Numbered from the stretch's first letter, positions 1 to 7,922 are shown. The stretch: DNA of 64,000 bases from Actinomycetes bacterium (GCA_021848365.1 JAJZUS010000001.1:372001-436000), one strand, 5' to 3'. A program made the numbers and translations. Notes: generated by a model not told the origin, from the letters alone.

Positions 1-870
1 ACTCGCGACCGCGAGACCTGCCTCGCCTGCACGACCAAGGACTGCATGCGCGGCGACGCCGACGGCTACGGCTGCCCGTGGTACACGTGGCCCGGCAGCT
101 CGGACTCGAACGCCGCGTGCGGCCTCTGCTCCGAGTGCTACAAGGCCTGTCCCAGCGACAACGTCGGGCTCTTCCTCCAGAAGCCCCTCACCTCGGTCGT
201 CGCGCCGACCCGCCGTCGCGCCGACGTCGCCTGGTCCGTCGCCCTGCTCTTCGGCCTGGTCGTCTACCAGCAGTTCAACGCCCTGGCCCCCTTCGCGAAC
301 CTCGACAGCTGGCTGAACGCCCACACGCACTTCCCCCAGTACCCGAACCCCATCGACTACCTCGGGATCATCGTCGCGGTCGCCCTGGTGATGGCCGGCG
401 TCGGCCAGGTCTTCACCCGGGCCTTCGCCCACGCCGACCGCGTGCCGACGAGTGGGGGGCGTACGTTCGTGGACCGGGTGAGCCCCTTTAGGACCTACTT
501 CCTCCCCCTCATGTACGGGATCATCCCGGTCGTCGGCGCCGACTACTTCGCCCGCCAGCTGCCGAAGTTCTTCCAGCACGTGACCCGGGTCCCGGTCTCG
601 GTCGGCCACCTCTTCGGTGTCGGCTCGACCTCCTCGGCCCTCTACAAGGCCTCGGTCATCGGCTCGAACGGCGGGATCATCGCCGTTCAGGTCGGCGTCA
701 TGGCCGTCGGCACGCTCGCCGCGATGTGGACGAGCTGGCGCGTCGCCGGCCGTGACCTCGTGCCGGTGAGCCGCCACGGACGCGGCGTCCAGGTGGCCGC
801 CGTGTCGCTCGCGGCCCTGCTCGGCGCCGCCACCATCGTGCTGTACGTCCTGATGAACGCCGCGGACTAG
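1..870 (+). CDS. Membrane-bound polyferredoxin-like 4Fe-4S protein, 5'-truncated by the window edge
   Basis: The frame is open from base 1, so the N-terminus lies outside the window. The visible part begins with a cysteine-rich segment (CLACTTKDC, then CGLCSECYKACP) of the kind that binds [4Fe-4S] clusters in NapH/NosR-like membrane ferredoxins. It continues with about four or five hydrophobic segments separated by short loops. The likely role is to pass electrons at the membrane. The stop is 9 bp before the GTG of a ferredoxin/flavodoxin oxidoreductase, so the two probably form one transcription unit and exchange electrons. No substrate can be assigned from the visible part, and the full domain order needs the upstream sequence. 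Confidence 0.7.
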   Translation, partial: TRDRETCLACTTKDCMRGDADGYGCPWYTWPGSSDSNAACGLCSECYKACPSDNVGLFLQKPLTSVVAPTRRRADVAWSVALLFGLVVYQQFNALAPFANLDSWLNAHTHFPQYPNPIDYLGIIVAVALVMAGVGQVFTRAFAHADRVPTSGGRTFVDRVSPFRTYFLPLMYGIIPVVGADYFARQLPKFFQHVTRVPVSVGHLFGVGSTSSALYKASVIGSNGGIIAVQVGVMAVGTLAAMWTSWRVAGRDLVPVSRHGRGVQVAAVSLAALLGAATIVLYVLMNAAD

Positions 871-879
871 GAGGCTGAC

Positions 880-3084
880 GTGACCGCGATTGAGACCCGC
901 CCCACCGCATCGACCGAGCGCCACGTCACGGTGCTCGTGGACCGCTGCGCCGGCTGCCAGGAGTGCGTCATCCGGTGTCCCGCCGGAGCCCTCTCGATGG
1001 AGCCCGTGACCTGGACGGCCCTGGCCGACGACGCCCTCTGCGTGGGGTGCCGCCAGTGCGAGCGGACCTGCCCCTTCAACGCGATTCAGGTGGAGGGCCC
1101 GCTGGCCGTGGCCGAGCGTCACGACCCGCCCCTGCACCACCCCGTCCAGCTGCGCGGCGACGTCAGCGAGACGCGTCGCGGCTTCGCCAGCTGGGACGAG
1201 GCCGTCGCCGAGGCGAGCCGCTGCCTCACCTGCCCCGACCCCACCTGCATGCGGGGGTGTCCGGCCCACAACGACATCCCCCAGTTCGTCAAGGCCGTGG
1301 CCGAGCGTGACCTCGAGCGCGCCCACGCCATCCTGCGACGCACGAGCGTGATGCCCGACGTCTGCTCGCGCGTCTGCAACCAGGCCGCGCAGTGCGAGGG
1401 CTCGTGCACCTGGTCGCTGGCGGGCGGCGTGCCCGTCGCCATCGGCCGGCTCGAGCGCTTCATCGCCGACCAGGTCCCGGTGCCGCCGCCCGCGGTGCGC
1501 AGCGGGGACAGCGAGCCGATGTCGGTGGGCATCATCGGGTCTGGTCCGGCGGGTGCCGGAGCAGCCTGGGACCTCGTCGAGGCCGGGGTCCAGGTGACCG
1601 TCTACGAGAAGGACGCGACCCCGGGCGGACTGCCGGTGTGGGGGATGCCGGACTTCACGCTGCCCGACGCGGTCGCCCGTCGTCCGTGGGAGCAGCTCGT
1701 CGAGGCCGGGGTCGACCTGCGCTGCTCGACGCCGATCCCCGCCGAGTCGATCGACCACCTGCTCACGGTGCACGACGCCGTCATCGTGGCCGCCGGGGCC
1801 AGCGTCCCGATCCGCCTCTCGGTGCCCGGGTCGGACCTCGAGGGCGTCACCGACGCCACCGCCTTCCTCCAGGGGGCGAAGGACGCCCTGGGCCCGGGCG
1901 GCGACGCCGACGGCTTCCTCGCCCAGATGGGGTGCCCGACCGAGCGCGGGACGCGGATCCTCGTCCTGGGCGCCGGCAACACGGCGATGGACGTCGCGCG
2001 CTTGGCCCGCCGGCTCGGCCTCGAGGCCACCTGCGTGGACTGGCTCGACGAGCGCTTCGCCCTGGCTCGTCCGGACGAGTTGCAGGAGGCCCGCGACGAG
2101 GGCGTCGAGGTGCGCTTCAGCCGTACGCTCACCTCGCTCGCCGGCGAGGGACGGGTGGCGCGCGCGACGCTCGCCCACACGACCCAGGCCAGCCGCGGGG
2201 AGACCCCGAAGGTCTCGACGACGCAGTTCGACGAGGTCGAGGTCGCCCTCGTGGTGATGGCCATGGGGTACCGCATCGACGCCGACCTGCGCACGGCGCT
2301 GCCGGCGACGCCGGTCGCGAAGAAGCACACCGGCTACGCCCCGGGCCGCTGGACCGCCTCGGGCATCCTGCACAACCCGGCCTCGTCCTTCAACCACGGG
2401 TACCCCGTCGGCACGATGGCCCTCGACCGCGAGGTCGGCCTCTGGGCCTCGACCCTGCCCCAGCGCTCGCGCGTCTGGGTGGCCGGCGACGCCCTGACCG
2501 GGCCGTCCACGGTCGTCGAGGCGATGGCCCAGGGTCGGCGCGCCGCGCGCGCCGTGCTCGACGCCCACCCGGCCCGACCGGACCGTGGTGCGGCCTTCCG
2601 CGCCCAGCACGAGACGCGCGTCCTCGTCGTCTACGCGAGCGAGGGCGGCACCACCGCGAAGCTCGCCGAGGCCGTCGGTGACGAGCTGCGGGTGCAGGGA
2701 GCCCTCGTGACGGTCGCCCCCGTCGACCGGGTCGGGCCCCGCCAGTTGGCCGCCGCCGACGCCCTGGTCGTCGGGACCTGGGTCGAGGGTCTGGTGGTCA
2801 CCCGGGTGCACCCGGCCGCGGCGATGCGTCAGTGGATCGAGGCGCTGCCGACCCTCGGCGAACGCCCCGTCGCGACCTTCGTCACCTACGGCGTGAACCC
2901 TCGCGGAGCCCTCGACGAGCTCGGTGCGGCCCTCACCGCCAAGGGCGGCGTGGTCGTCGCCGAGGAGACCTTCGGTCCCCGCGAGCGGGCGACCGAGACG
3001 CGGATCCGGCCGAGCAAGCCCGAGGCCTTCGCCCACCGGGTGGCCGCTCGCGTGCTGCGGACGCTCGCGACGGCGGTGGCCTAG
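880..3084 (+). CDS. Fused ferredoxin / GltD-like FAD-NAD(P) oxidoreductase / flavodoxin
   Basis: This 734-residue protein has three modules. Residues about 15-75 form a two-cluster ferredoxin (C23, C26, C29, C33 and C54, C57, C60, C64). Residues about 100-570 resemble the glutamate synthase small subunit and the N-terminal half of dihydropyrimidine dehydrogenase. That part has eight further cysteines (C115, C118, C123, C127, C162, C166, C172, C176), a GxGxxG FAD motif at 220-225 and a second nucleotide motif (VLGAGNTAMD) near 362. Residues about 578-734 form a flavodoxin-like domain beginning VLVVYASEGGTT. The start is GTG with GGAGG five bases upstream. The family moves electrons between NAD(P)H and iron-sulfur or flavin carriers; here the carriers are fused on. 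No gltB is adjacent, so glutamate synthesis is unlikely. The membrane polyferredoxin just upstream is the probable partner. Confidence 0.75.
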   Translation: MTAIETRPTASTERHVTVLVDRCAGCQECVIRCPAGALSMEPVTWTALADDALCVGCRQCERTCPFNAIQVEGPLAVAERHDPPLHHPVQLRGDVSETRRGFASWDEAVAEASRCLTCPDPTCMRGCPAHNDIPQFVKAVAERDLERAHAILRRTSVMPDVCSRVCNQAAQCEGSCTWSLAGGVPVAIGRLERFIADQVPVPPPAVRSGDSEPMSVGIIGSGPAGAGAAWDLVEAGVQVTVYEKDATPGGLPVWGMPDFTLPDAVARRPWEQLVEAGVDLRCSTPIPAESIDHLLTVHDAVIVAAGASVPIRLSVPGSDLEGVTDATAFLQGAKDALGPGGDADGFLAQMGCPTERGTRILVLGAGNTAMDVARLARRLGLEATCVDWLDERFALARPDELQEARDEGVEVRFSRTLTSLAGEGRVARATLAHTTQASRGETPKVSTTQFDEVEVALVVMAMGYRIDADLRTALPATPVAKKHTGYAPGRWTASGILHNPASSFNHGYPVGTMALDREVGLWASTLPQRSRVWVAGDALTGPSTVVEAMAQGRRAARAVLDAHPARPDRGAAFRAQHETRVLVVYASEGGTTAKLAEAVGDELRVQGALVTVAPVDRVGPRQLAAADALVVGTWVEGLVVTRVHPAAAMRQWIEALPTLGERPVATFVTYGVNPRGALDELGAALTAKGGVVVAEETFGPRERATETRIRPSKPEAFAHRVAARVLRTLATAVA

Positions 3085-3087
3085 GGC

Positions 3088-4008
3088 CTAGGACTCCTCC
3101 AGCGCCGCGGCGATCCGGCCGAGCACCGACCGGATCGTCGCGCGCGCGGCCCGTCCGAGCAGGGCCTCGTCGATGGCCTGTCCCGCGCGCCCGAGTGGCG
3201 GGCGGTACCGGCCCGCGAGGGTCAGTTCGGTGCGATCGTCCTCGACGGGACGCAGGCGCAGGCTGCCGGTGAGACGCGGGAAGAGCCCGCTCGGGCCGGT
3301 CGCCTCCCAGCGCAGCGGCACGGCCACGATGTCCTCCACCGTGACCGGAGTCCCGAGGTGGACGGTCACGGTCTTCGCGACGAGTCCCGACTCGCCCGGG
3401 CCGATCTTGAGGACCATGTCCTCGCCCTCCTCGCGCGCGGCGTCGAGGTGGGGGATGAGCCAGCCACCGCCCCCCGTAAGTCGGGCGGTCACGTCGGCGA
3501 GGGGGCGCGAGACGTTGACGACCTCGCTCACCTCCACGCCCGGCGGGCCGTTGCGGTGGTGGCCGACGACGTGGTACGTCCCGGCGACGATCGCGCGGTC
3601 TCGCTCGACGAGCGTGGCGAGCGTGGTGTGCGCCAGTTCGCTGCGCAGAGCCGCCGTCGCGGCGCTCCAGGTCTCGTGCATGGGGCAGACCGACTCCCAC
3701 TGGCAGGGGTCGTCGCCGAGCACGCAGGTGTCCGACTCGAGGGGCCCCTCGCCGGCCTCGACGATCTCGAGCACCGTGATCTCGGCCGGGGGGCGCGTCA
3801 GTCGATATCCGCCGTTCGCCCCGAAGAAGGACTGGGCGATACCGGCCTGGACCAGGTCACCGAGGATCTGGGAGACGAAGGTGCGCGGGACGCCCATGTC
3901 CGTCGAGACCTGGCGGAGCTTCGTCGGCGCGGGGCTCTCGTAGTTCGAGGCGAGGCAGACGGCCGAGCGCACGACGTAGTCGCCGCGCTTGGAGAGCTTG
4001 ATCCTCAT
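3088..4008 (-). CDS. Rrf2-family Fe-S regulator fused to an SRPBCC-like domain
   Basis: Residues 1 to about 135 are a typical Rrf2 winged-helix regulator (IscR/NsrR class). The three cluster-binding cysteines are C95, C102 and C108, with spacing six and five, which suggests an iron-sulfur sensor of NO, redox state or Fe-S supply. Residues about 145-306 look like an SRPBCC/START-type ligand-binding fold of the CoxG or polyketide-cyclase kind, an unusual partner for Rrf2. Rrf2 proteins are normally about 130-160 residues, so this one is double length. It converges on the oxidoreductase with a 3-bp gap, suggesting it regulates that module. The ATG at 4008 is chosen because TAGTGT lies six bases upstream. 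The N-terminal assignment is firm; the C-terminal fold is inferred from sequence pattern. Confidence 0.8.
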   Translation of the reverse strand: MRIKLSKRGDYVVRSAVCLASNYESPAPTKLRQVSTDMGVPRTFVSQILGDLVQAGIAQSFFGANGGYRLTRPPAEITVLEIVEAGEGPLESDTCVLGDDPCQWESVCPMHETWSAATAALRSELAHTTLATLVERDRAIVAGTYHVVGHHRNGPPGVEVSEVVNVSRPLADVTARLTGGGGWLIPHLDAAREEGEDMVLKIGPGESGLVAKTVTVHLGTPVTVEDIVAVPLRWEATGPSGLFPRLTGSLRLRPVEDDRTELTLAGRYRPPLGRAGQAIDEALLGRAARATIRSVLGRIAAALEES

Positions 4009-4014
4009 GGCGCA

Positions 4015-4020
4015 ACACTA
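4015..4020 (-). promoter_or_regulatory. -10 element of the Rrf2-SRPBCC gene
   Basis: TAGTGT on the minus strand lies 6 nt before the ATG at 4008. There is no Shine-Dalgarno, so the transcript is probably leaderless. Confidence 0.55.
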
Positions 4021-4054
4021 TCGGCGCACTTGACCTGAGGCGCCCGGCTACGGG

Positions 4055-4294
4055 TCAGCGAGTATGGAGCGATCCCTCGGCGAGGACCTCGGCGAGGAAG
4101 GCGTCGAGTTCGGCCTCCCGGGCCGCGTGCTCGCGCGCCGCGCGCAGGGTGGCGCGGGTCACGCCGACGGCCAGGATCGCGAAGCCCACCAGGGCGACCA
4201 GCGCGCCGATGATCGCGACTCCCGCCAAGACGCCGAGCACTCCCACGACCCCATGGTGCGCGACGCGCGGGTGAGCGGGAAACCCGGATTCCAC
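4055..4294 (-). CDS. Small single-pass membrane protein, hypothetical
   Basis: This is a possible 79-residue protein. It has one strongly hydrophobic stretch (about residues 16-45), followed by an Ala/Glu/Arg-rich amphipathic tail ending SLHTR. I do not recognise a family. The GTG start at 4294 has no clear ribosome site, and a GTG at 4246 would give a shorter protein beginning VGVLGVL. It occupies most of the 373-bp gap between the Rrf2 gene and ccrA, and its 5' end overlaps repeats in the ccrA upstream region. It could be a real small gene or a chance open frame; codon-position GC bias like its neighbours is the main support. Confidence 0.4.
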   Translation of the reverse strand: MESGFPAHPRVAHHGVVGVLGVLAGVAIIGALVALVGFAILAVGVTRATLRAAREHAAREAELDAFLAEVLAEGSLHTR

Positions 4295-4334
4295 GGTTCC
4301 GCCGAGCTGAATTCCACGGGTCGCCCCGTGGAAT
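4288..4334. promoter_or_regulatory. Candidate operator repeats upstream of ccrA
   Basis: A perfect 10-bp inverted repeat (ATTCCACGGG at 4311-4320 and its complement at 4325-4334, separated by TCGC) is preceded by another direct copy of ATTCCACGG at 4288-4296. The start-to-start distance of the direct copies is 23 bp, about two helical turns. The arrangement suits a dimeric regulator controlling ccrA. Confidence 0.5.
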
Positions 4335-4353
4335 CACCGGGCACCCTCGCATC

Positions 4354-4365
4354 GTGAGCGCTCAC
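4354..4365. promoter_or_regulatory. 12-bp perfect palindrome at the ccrA promoter
   Basis: GTGAGCGCTCAC is perfectly self-complementary. It ends 4 bp before the proposed ccrA -10 element, where a bound repressor would block RNA polymerase. Confidence 0.45.
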
Positions 4366-4369
4366 TCGG

Positions 4370-4375
4370 TAGTCT
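4370..4375 (+). promoter_or_regulatory. -10 element of ccrA
   Basis: TAGTCT lies 6 nt before the ATG of ccrA at 4382, with no Shine-Dalgarno between them. This fits a leaderless mRNA. Confidence 0.55.
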
Positions 4376-4381
4376 CTCGCG

Positions 4382-5728
4382 ATGAGCGAGATGATCGACG
4401 CCGTCCTCGCGGGAGCCGACCCCGCGACCCTGGCGGCCACGCCCCTGCCCGCGACCACGCGAGCGGTCGTCGTACGGCGCGACGAGACCTCGATGTTCGA
4501 CGGGATGGCGTCGCGCGACAAGGACCCGCGTCGTTCGATCCACCTGGCCGAGGTGTCCCTGCCGGAGATCGCCCCCGACGAGGTCGTGCTCGTGGTCATG
4601 GCCTCGTCGATCAACTTCAACACGGTCTGGACGTCGATCTTCGAGCCCCTCCCGACCTTCGGGTTCCTCGACCGTCTGGGCCGCGAGTCGTCGTGGGGCG
4701 CGCGCCACGCCCTCGACGTCCACGTGATGGGGTCGGACGCGGCCGGTGTGGTGGTGCGGGCGGGTTCGGCGGTGCGCAACTGGCGCGTGGGCGACGCGGT
4801 CACGGTCCACTGCAACTACGTGGACGACCAGGATCCCTCGGGCCACGACGACTCCATGCTCGCCGCCAACCAGCGCATCTGGGGCTTCGAGACGAACTAC
4901 GGCGGGCTCGCGGACCTCACGATCGTGAAGGCCAACCAGCTGATGCCCAAGCCGGCCCACCTGACGTGGGAGGAGGCGGCGGTCAACGCCCTGTGCAACT
5001 CGACGAGCTACCGCATGCTGGTGTCGCGCAACGGCGCTCCCGTCACCCCGGGAGACAAGGTCCTGATCTGGGGCGCCTCGGGCGGGATCGGGTCGTTCGC
5101 CGTCCAGCACACCCTCAACGCCGGTGGGGTGCCCATCGCCGTCGTCTCCAGCGAGTCGAAGGCGGCCACGCTGCGCGAGCTGGGCGTCGAGCACGTGATC
5201 AACCGCGCCGAGCGGGACTACCGGTTCTGGAAGGATCCGACGACCCAGGACGAGTCCGAGTGGCGTCGCCTCGGGCGCGACATCCGCGAGCTCGTCGGCG
5301 AGGATCCCGACATCGTCTTCGAGCATCCCGGGCGCTCGACCATGGGGGCGAGCGTCTTCGTGACCAAGCGCGGCGGCACGATCGTGACCTGCGCCGCGAC
5401 GAGCGGGTACATGATCGAGTACGACAACCGCCACCTGTGGATGCGCCTCAAGTCGATCAAGGGCTCGCACTTCGCGAACTACCGCGAGGCCTGGGCCGCG
5501 AACCAGGCGCTGGTGGACGGTCGGATCGTTCCGCCCCTGTCGGCCGTCTTTCCCCTCGAGCGTGCGGGCGAGGCGACCTACGAGATGCACCACAATCGTC
5601 ACGAGGGCAAGGTCGGCATCCTCTGCGCGGCGCCCCGCGAGGGCCTCGGGATCACCGACCCCGAGCTCCGAGCGCGCGTCGGCGAGCGACGTCTGACGAT
5701 CTTCCGCCGTCACGACCAGGAGGACTGA
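4382..5728 (+). CDS. ccrA: Crotonyl-CoA carboxylase/reductase
   Basis: This enzyme reductively carboxylates crotonyl-CoA to ethylmalonyl-CoA with NADPH and CO2, the hallmark step of the ethylmalonyl-CoA pathway. The 448-residue length is typical. Family features are clear: the medium-chain reductase fold, a nucleotide-binding GASGGIG near 231-237, and the segments SINFNTVW (about 76-83), WGFETNYGG (about 167-175) and KGSHF (about 360-364). These segments contain the Asn, Phe-Glu and His that position CO2 in characterised enzymes (here about N80, F169, E170 and H363). An acyl-CoA epimerase gene follows after 1 bp, and pccB, the mutase and a hydroxyacyl-CoA dehydrogenase lie nearby, which confirms the pathway. 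The promoter region carries palindromes, suggesting specific regulation. Confidence 0.95.
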   Translation: MSEMIDAVLAGADPATLAATPLPATTRAVVVRRDETSMFDGMASRDKDPRRSIHLAEVSLPEIAPDEVVLVVMASSINFNTVWTSIFEPLPTFGFLDRLGRESSWGARHALDVHVMGSDAAGVVVRAGSAVRNWRVGDAVTVHCNYVDDQDPSGHDDSMLAANQRIWGFETNYGGLADLTIVKANQLMPKPAHLTWEEAAVNALCNSTSYRMLVSRNGAPVTPGDKVLIWGASGGIGSFAVQHTLNAGGVPIAVVSSESKAATLRELGVEHVINRAERDYRFWKDPTTQDESEWRRLGRDIRELVGEDPDIVFEHPGRSTMGASVFVTKRGGTIVTCAATSGYMIEYDNRHLWMRLKSIKGSHFANYREAWAANQALVDGRIVPPLSAVFPLERAGEATYEMHHNRHEGKVGILCAAPREGLGITDPELRARVGERRLTIFRRHDQED

Positions 5729-5729
5729 G

Positions 5730-6131
5730 ATGCTGACCGAGATCGACCACGTGGCGATCGCCGTGAGGGACCTCGACGCCGCCGTCGAGTGGTACGCGAC
5801 GCGCCTCGGGGCCCGCGAGGTCCACCGCGAGCGCGTGGAGTCCGACGGGGTCGAGGAGGCCCTGCTCGCGGTCGCCGAGAGCTACGTCCAGCTGCTCACG
5901 CCCATCCGCGAGGACTCCCCGGTCGCCCGGTTCCTGGAGCGACGCGGCGAGGGCCTGCACCACGTCGGCTACCGCGTCGACGACGTGGCGAGCGCCCTCG
6001 CGGCGATACGCGACGCCGGCGGCCGGGTGATCGACGAGGTGCCGCGGCCCGGCTCGCGGGGTACGACCGTCGCCTTCGTGCATCCGGCGGCCGCATTCGG
6101 GACCCTCATCGAGCTCGTGCAGGAGGGCTGA
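5730..6131 (+). CDS. mce: Ethylmalonyl-CoA/methylmalonyl-CoA epimerase
   Basis: A 133-residue protein of the vicinal-oxygen-chelate superfamily. It begins with the typical IDHVAIAVRDLD segment and contains HHVGYRVDD and a terminal LIELVQ, which supply the His, His and Glu metal ligands. The enzyme interconverts the 2R and 2S forms of methylmalonyl-CoA, and in this pathway also of ethylmalonyl-CoA, which links the carboxylase product to the mutase. The ATG begins 1 bp after the ccrA stop within AGGAGG-like sequence, so it is co-transcribed with ccrA. The name epi is also used. Confidence 0.9.
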   Translation: MLTEIDHVAIAVRDLDAAVEWYATRLGAREVHRERVESDGVEEALLAVAESYVQLLTPIREDSPVARFLERRGEGLHHVGYRVDDVASALAAIRDAGGRVIDEVPRPGSRGTTVAFVHPAAAFGTLIELVQEG

Positions 6132-6166
6132 TCCCGGTCAAGTGGTCTCCCCCGCGGCATCCTCAG

Positions 6167-6172
6167 TAGCCT
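6167..6172 (+). promoter_or_regulatory. -10 element of pccB
   Basis: TAGCCT lies 8 nt before the ATG at 6181, which gives pccB its own promoter downstream of the epimerase gene. Confidence 0.5.
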
Positions 6173-6180
6173 GACCTCCT

Positions 6181-7737
6181 ATGGAGCACACCATGGGGGA
6201 GCGGCTGGCCGACCTCGAGGCCCGCAAGGCCGAGGCGCGAGAGGCCGGGGGAGCCCGCGCGATCGAGCGCCACCGCGCCAAGGGCCGGATGACCGCGCGG
6301 GAGCGCGTCGAGTACCTCGTCGACGAGGGCTCCTTCCACGAGCTCGACATGCTCACCCACCACCACGCCGTGGGCATGGGCCTCGAGGACACTCATCCCT
6401 ACACCGACGGCGTGATCACCGGCTTCGGGACGATCGACGGCCGCCAGGTCTGCGTCTTCGCTCAGGACTTCACGGTCTTCGGCGGCGCCCTCGGCGAGGC
6501 TCACGGCGAGAAGATCCACAAGATCATGGACCTGGCGGTGGCGACCGGGGTGCCGGTCATCGGCCTCAACGACGGGGCCGGAGCGCGAATCCAGGAGGGC
6601 GTCGCCGGGCTCAACGCCTACGGGGGCATCTTCTTCCGCAACGCCCGGGCCTCGGGCGTCGTCCCGCAGGTCTCGGTGGTCCTCGGGGCCTGCGCCGGGG
6701 GAGCGGTCTACTCGCCGGCCCTCACTGACTTCATCTTCATGGTGAAGGACTCGAGCCACATGTTCATCACCGGTCCCGACGTGGTCCGCACGGTCACCGG
6801 CGAGGTCGTCACGCTCGAGGAGCTCGGCGGTGCCCAGACGCACGCGACGCGCTCGGGGGTGGCCCACTTCGTGATGCCCGACGAGAAGAGCGTCCTCGAC
6901 GAGGTCCGCTACCTACTCTCGTTCCTGCCCTCCAACAACATGGAGGAGCCTCCGCGGCTCGTGGGCGACGACCCGGTCGATCGCTCCTGCGAGGGCCTGC
7001 GCGACCTCCTGCCCCCGTCCTCCAACCAGCCCTACGACATGAAGCGGGTGATCCAGGGGGTCGTCGACGACGGCGAGTACCTGGAGGTCCACTCCAACTA
7101 CGCCCAGCAGATCACCTGCGGCTTCGCCCGCATCGGTGGTCGACCGGTCGGCATCGTGGGCAACCAGCCGGCGGTGCTCGCCGGCGTCCTCGACATCGAC
7201 TCGAGCGAGAAGGCGGCCCGCTTCGTGCGGACCTGTGACGCCTTCAACGTGCCGATCATCAGCTTCGTCGACGTTCCCGGGTTCATGCCCGGGGTCGACC
7301 AGGAGTACGGCGGCATCATCCGTCACGGCGCGAAGCTCCTCTACGCCTTCTGCGAGGCCACCGTTCCGCGCATCTCGGTCATCACCCGCAAGGCCTACGG
7401 CGGCGCCTACGTCGTCATGAACTCCAAGTCGATCGGGGCCGACCTCGTCTACGCCTGGCCGACGGCCGAGCTCGCGGTCATGGGCTCCTCGGGGGCGGTG
7501 GAGATCGTGCACCGGCGCGAACTCGCCGACGCCGAGGACCGCGACGCCCTGCGCACCCGCCTCGTGGACGAGTACGAGGAGCGCTACGCCACGCCCTACA
7601 TCGCGGCCGCCCGCGGCTTCGTCGACGACGTGATCGACCCGGCCGACACGCGGCGCGTGCTCGCCCGGGCCCTCGACCTGCTGCGCTCCAAGCGCGAGGA
7701 CCTCCCCAAGCGCAAGCACGGGAACGTGCCGCTGTGA
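6181..7737 (+). CDS. pccB: Acyl-CoA (propionyl-CoA) carboxylase beta subunit, carboxyltransferase
   Basis: A 518-residue carboxyltransferase with both crotonase-like halves. Oxyanion-hole and acyl-CoA motifs are present, such as GACAGGAVYSPALTDF in the N-half and a glycine-rich RKAYGGAYVVM in the C-half. It transfers CO2 from biotinylated carrier protein to propionyl-CoA, giving methylmalonyl-CoA, and in actinobacteria can also act on acetyl-CoA. In the ethylmalonyl-CoA pathway it would carboxylate the propionyl-CoA released late in the cycle. No biotin-carrying alpha subunit is in the window. A second in-frame ATG at 6193 is possible, but 6181 sits at the right distance from the -10. Confidence 0.93.
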   Translation: MEHTMGERLADLEARKAEAREAGGARAIERHRAKGRMTARERVEYLVDEGSFHELDMLTHHHAVGMGLEDTHPYTDGVITGFGTIDGRQVCVFAQDFTVFGGALGEAHGEKIHKIMDLAVATGVPVIGLNDGAGARIQEGVAGLNAYGGIFFRNARASGVVPQVSVVLGACAGGAVYSPALTDFIFMVKDSSHMFITGPDVVRTVTGEVVTLEELGGAQTHATRSGVAHFVMPDEKSVLDEVRYLLSFLPSNNMEEPPRLVGDDPVDRSCEGLRDLLPPSSNQPYDMKRVIQGVVDDGEYLEVHSNYAQQITCGFARIGGRPVGIVGNQPAVLAGVLDIDSSEKAARFVRTCDAFNVPIISFVDVPGFMPGVDQEYGGIIRHGAKLLYAFCEATVPRISVITRKAYGGAYVVMNSKSIGADLVYAWPTAELAVMGSSGAVEIVHRRELADAEDRDALRTRLVDEYEERYATPYIAAARGFVDDVIDPADTRRVLARALDLLRSKREDLPKRKHGNVPL

Positions 7738-7922
7738 GCGGTCTCCCTCCGCGCCCCGGCCCCTCGGCGTTCGAGGTCGCCGTGGTGACGGCCGCCGTGC
7801 GGCTCAGCGTGTCCGGGATCCCCGACGCCGCACCGGTCGACGCGACCCCGGCCTGGCGCTTCTCGGGGCGCTGGTACGCGCGGGGTCCCCTGGCCGATCG
7901 CCGGCCCACGGTGACGCGCTAG
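7734..7922 (+). CDS. Small acyl-CoA carboxylase epsilon-like protein (tentative)
   Basis: A 62-residue open frame starts with GTG overlapping the pccB stop by 4 bp (GTGA), so it is translationally coupled to pccB. Actinobacterial acyl-CoA carboxylases often have a tiny, poorly conserved epsilon subunit gene exactly here. The sequence shows that family's general pattern: a short helical segment (FEVAVVTAAVRL), a variable Pro/Ala linker and a Trp-containing C-terminus (WRFSGRW). Similarity is weak, so the name rests mainly on position, size and the Trp motif. Its 3' end overlaps the convergent mutase gene by 4 bp. Confidence 0.55.
   Translation: MSGLPPRPGPSAFEVAVVTAAVRLSVSGIPDAAPVDATPAWRFSGRWYARGPLADRRPTVTR

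Noticed and set aside
880-3084. Calling the fusion gene gltD
   Set aside because: No gltB is adjacent, and the extra ferredoxin and flavodoxin domains make a glutamate synthase role unlikely.
4030-4053. TTGACC at 4030 as a plus-strand promoter -35
   Set aside because: No TANNNT hexamer at the right spacing and no plus-strand gene follows until ccrA, which has a nearer -10.
4334-5713. 459-residue minus-strand frame and 460-residue alternative plus frame over ccrA
   Set aside because: Both are shadows of the clear ccrA coding frame, with low-complexity composition.
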